Of a DNA stretch of 8,569 bases, positions 6,649-8,569 are shown in pieces; within the stretch, counting starts at the first letter, position 1, and every line of letters begins with the position of its first letter. The stretch is from Arthrobacter sp. GTDB lineage: Bacteria > Actinomycetota > Actinomycetes > Actinomycetales > Micrococcaceae. The stretch lies in assembly GCA_030146405.1 (NCBI GenBank), contig JASLBS010000159.1:1-8569 (forward strand). Direction: 5' to 3'. The notes beneath the pieces are model-generated. The model did not search any database and was not told the DNA's origin. It saw nothing but the letters and a program-made list of their open reading frames with translations. The position numbers were made by a program, and so were the translations under genes.

Positions 6649-8238
6649 ATGGACACGCGTGCAATGGAGACCGGCGAGGGCAAGGCCCCGCGGATCCCCA
6701 ATATCCTCAGTATCGCCGGCTCGGACCCGAGCGGCGGCGCCGGCATCCAGGCGGATATCAAGAGCATCGCCGCCTCCGGTGGTTTCGCCATGGCCGCAGT
6801 GACGGCGCTGACCGCGCAGAACACGCTCGGAGTCACAGGCGTCCACACTCCGCCGTCCCCGTTCCTGCGTCAGCAGCTCGACGCCGTGAGCAGCGACATC
6901 ACCATCGACGCCGTCAAGATCGGCATGCTCGGCTCCGCGGAGATAGCCTGCTCGGTGGCCGAGTGGCTGGATGCCGTGCAACCGCCGGCGGTGGTCCTCG
7001 ACCCCGTCATGGTGGCCACGAGTGGCGCGCGGCTCCTGGACGAGGACGCCGTGCGCGCCGTGCTGGACCTCGCGCGTCGAGCATCGTTGGTGACGCCCAA
7101 CATCCCGGAACTGGCCGTGCTCCTCGGCACCGAGCCGGCGGAGTCGTGGACGGTCGCGCTGCAGCAGGGTGCGGTGCTGGCCGCGAGGATCGGCACCCGG
7201 GTGCTCGTCAAGGGTGGGCATCTGACGGGGGAGCGGTGCCCGGACGCGCTCGTACCACCCACCGGGGCGGAGGACACCGTGGTGTTCGACGGCGCTCGTG
7301 TCCCGGGCGCCGGCTCGCACGGCACCGGTTGCTCGCTCTCCTCGGCAATAGCGACACGGTACGCCGTGACCGGTAGCTGGACCACCGCCGTGCAGGAGGC
7401 CAAGTCCTGGCTCGAGGGCGCTCTCCGTACCTCCCACCTCCTCTCTGTCGGATCGGGTAGCGGGCCCGTCAACCACTTCCATGCCCTGGCCGATCCGGAC
7501 CTCCAGGAACGGTTCACCGACCGCGCCTGGCGGGAGTCGGCCGCGATCCGGGCGGAGATCCTCGCGCTGCCCTTCATCACCGGACTCACCGGCGGCACGC
7601 TGCCGCCGTCGGACTTCGCCTACTACCTGCGCCAGGACGCCCTGTACCTCCGGGAGTACTCGGCCGTGCTCGCGCGGACCGCCGCCGCCGCACCCGGCGA
7701 GGAGGAGCAGTTGTTCTGGTTGTCCGCCGCCAGCTCGTGCCTGGTCACCGAAGCGGAACTGCACCGCACCTGGCTCGCGCGGGAGGCGGGATCGGAGCCT
7801 GCCGACGAAGGAGCGGGACCCGTGACGCGTGCCTACTGTGATCACCTGCGCGCCACCGCGGGTACCGGCTCCTACGGGGAGCTCGTGGCGGCGGTGCTGC
7901 CCTGTTTCTGGCTCTATGCCGCCGTGGGTGAGCACATTCTGTCGAGCGTGATCGGGGGGACGTCGGGAGGACGCGGGGGATCCCCTGCGGGACATCCGTA
8001 CGCCGAGTGGATCGCCACCTACGTGGATCCGGAGTTCGCCGCGGCCACGTCCCGGGTCAGGGATCTCGCGGATCAGGCGTACCGGCGGGCGTCGAGGGCG
8101 GAGCGGGAGGCCATGCTGCTGGCCTTCCGATGGTCGGCCCTCTATGAGCGCGACTTCTTCGATGCGCCGCGGATCCACGCGGGTTCCGCCGCGCCGGGCA
8201 GGGCGGCTGATTTGCGGGAAGATACCGTACTGACGTAA
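6649..8238 (+). CDS. thiD: ThiD-TenA fusion: HMP/HMP-P kinase with aminopyrimidine aminohydrolase
   Basis: Bifunctional cytosolic thiamine-pyrimidine enzyme of 529 residues. The N-terminal ThiD domain (about 16-270) phosphorylates HMP and HMP-P to HMP-PP: GSDPSGGAG at 24-32, KIGMLG from K90, DPVMVATSG from D118, TPNIPE, VLVKGGHL, and the anion-hole motif GTGCS with C228. The C-terminal TenA domain (about 285-505) salvages aminopyrimidine breakdown products to HMP: QDALYL with D330, nucleophile C419 in LPCFWLY (B. subtilis C135 type), and E500 in LYERDFF (E205 type). A Gly-rich insert (GGTSGGRGG) lies in TenA after the VGEH motif. Start: ATG 6649 lies 10 bases after GGAGG (6634-6638); the ATG at 6640 is in frame but only one base from it and inside P1. 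Yeast Thi20 has the same domain order. Controlled by the TPP riboswitch directly upstream. Both active sites look intact. Confidence 0.95.
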   Translation: MDTRAMETGEGKAPRIPNILSIAGSDPSGGAGIQADIKSIAASGGFAMAAVTALTAQNTLGVTGVHTPPSPFLRQQLDAVSSDITIDAVKIGMLGSAEIACSVAEWLDAVQPPAVVLDPVMVATSGARLLDEDAVRAVLDLARRASLVTPNIPELAVLLGTEPAESWTVALQQGAVLAARIGTRVLVKGGHLTGERCPDALVPPTGAEDTVVFDGARVPGAGSHGTGCSLSSAIATRYAVTGSWTTAVQEAKSWLEGALRTSHLLSVGSGSGPVNHFHALADPDLQERFTDRAWRESAAIRAEILALPFITGLTGGTLPPSDFAYYLRQDALYLREYSAVLARTAAAAPGEEEQLFWLSAASSCLVTEAELHRTWLAREAGSEPADEGAGPVTRAYCDHLRATAGTGSYGELVAAVLPCFWLYAAVGEHILSSVIGGTSGGRGGSPAGHPYAEWIATYVDPEFAAATSRVRDLADQAYRRASRAEREAMLLAFRWSALYERDFFDAPRIHAGSAAPGRAADLREDTVLT

Positions 8239-8240
8239 TC

Positions 8241-8269
8241 TTGACCCTCGGTGCACTCGCCTGTTAACC
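8241..8269 (+). promoter_or_regulatory. rplU: Candidate promoter of rplU
   Basis: TTGACC (8241-8246) is a good -35, two bases after the thiD-tenA stop. At a 17-base spacing lies TTAACC (8264-8269) with an upstream TG (8262-8263), a moderate -10. Initiation near 8276 would leave a leader of about 170 bases. An independent promoter makes sense, because otherwise L21 would depend on a thiamine-repressed gene. Confidence 0.45.
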
Positions 8270-8444
8270 GGCATGTCCGGCAGCATCCGTGCAGGATGTC
8301 CATCTGGTACACGCAGCCCTCGGGCTCGGGTACGGGGGACGCACGGCGCGGGCCGATCAGAAGAGCAACCTCCAGGATTGCTGCCGATGCGCACCGAGGT
8401 TTTTCCATCAGAAGTCAAGATTTTCGAGAGAAGTGAGTTCCCAA
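8270..8444 (+). promoter_or_regulatory. rplU: rplU leader region with candidate hairpins
   Basis: No gene is supported between 8239 and 8444. Inverted repeats seen are CCGG/CCGG (8268-8271/8277-8280), GCATCC/GGATGT (8283-8288/8294-8299, one G-U pair), AGCAA/TTGCT (8364-8368/8378-8382) and AACCTC/GAGGTT (8367-8372/8396-8401). The last is followed by more T residues (five in a row at 8400-8404) and is incompatible with the AGCAA/TTGCT hairpin. The final 40 bases are AT-rich for this genome, which should keep the ribosome site open. Ribosomal protein leaders are often autoregulatory; whether this one is cannot be told from one sequence. Confidence 0.35.
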
Positions 8445-8569
8445 GTGGTGTACGCGATTGTCCGCGCAGGCGGCCGCCAAGAGAAGGTTTCCGTTGGAGA
8501 CTTCGTTACCCTGAACCGCGTCGCCGGTGGAGCTGGCAGCACCATTCAGCTGCCCGCGCTGCTCCTGGT
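8445..8569 (+). CDS. rplU: 50S ribosomal protein L21 (3' partial)
   Basis: Large-subunit protein that binds 23S rRNA near L20. The 41 visible codons give the L21 N-terminus: VYAIVRAGGRQEKVSVGD, then VAGGAGSTIQLPALLLV, closely like Micrococcaceae L21 as I recall it. The start is GTG at 8445, giving the usual M-V-Y-A; the next codon is also GTG. A modest purine-rich site, GAGAAG (8428-8433), lies 11 bases upstream. In relatives rplU is followed by rpmA and obg, which would lie beyond the right edge. The gene is cut by the window, not broken. Confidence 0.96.
   Translation, partial: MVYAIVRAGGRQEKVSVGDFVTLNRVAGGAGSTIQLPALLL

Noticed and set aside
6643..8418. A 591-codon frame antisense to thiD-tenA
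   Set aside because: Arg/Gly/His-rich shadow without a domain; both ThiD and TenA motifs are intact on the plus strand.
8251..8436. Possible 61-codon small protein or leader peptide between thiD-tenA and rplU
   Set aside because: GTG start without a ribosome site, no hydrophobic or family signal, and it overlaps the rplU ribosome site.

Overview
The window is high-GC chromosomal DNA from an actinobacterium, most likely a member of the Micrococcaceae (Arthrobacter/Kocuria-like). This rests on the L21 N-terminus, the mycobacterial/streptomycete style of RNase E (long disordered arms around a central catalytic core), the stand-alone five-helix VKOR protein, the GC-rich third codon positions, and the linkage VKOR - RNase E - L21. 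The assignment is from memory of family sequences, not from a search. No mobile element, CRISPR array, tRNA or rRNA was seen.

Layout, left to right: (1) the 3' 95% or so of dxs (+ strand; start lies outside the window), ending at 1900; (2) a 69-base convergent gap with a long GC hairpin that could terminate both neighbours; (3) a 210-residue VKOR-family membrane protein on the - strand (1970-2602); (4) a divergent intergenic region of about 495 bases without a gene, holding presumed promoters for VKOR and rne and a chain of hairpins in the presumed rne leader, some mutually exclusive; (5) rne (3098-6433), a 1111-residue RNase E/G with complete active site; (6) an intrinsic-type terminator, then a good sigma70-like promoter, a TPP riboswitch and a ThiD-TenA fusion gene (to 8238); (7) a 206-base leader and the first 41 codons of rplU (L21) running off the right edge.

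The genes fall into three themes. dxs makes 1-deoxyxylulose-5-phosphate for isoprenoids and for the thiamine thiazole, and itself needs TPP; the ThiD-TenA fusion salvages and phosphorylates the thiamine pyrimidine under control of a TPP riboswitch. rne and rplU belong to RNA decay and ribosome assembly. VKOR recycles a periplasm-facing (extracytoplasmic) thiol oxidase for disulfide formation.

The most noteworthy item is the compact thiamine control unit: the predicted transcription start coincides with the first base of the aptamer, the Shine-Dalgarno sequence is inside the aptamer's own P4 strand, and the start codon follows P1 by two bases, so aptamer and expression platform appear to be one object. 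Its P5 loop also carries an extra 7-bp GC hairpin. Second are the structured rne leader and the short hydrophobic motifs embedded in the charged disordered arms of RNase E. I found no clearly unprecedented system; the rest of the window is core metabolism and housekeeping.
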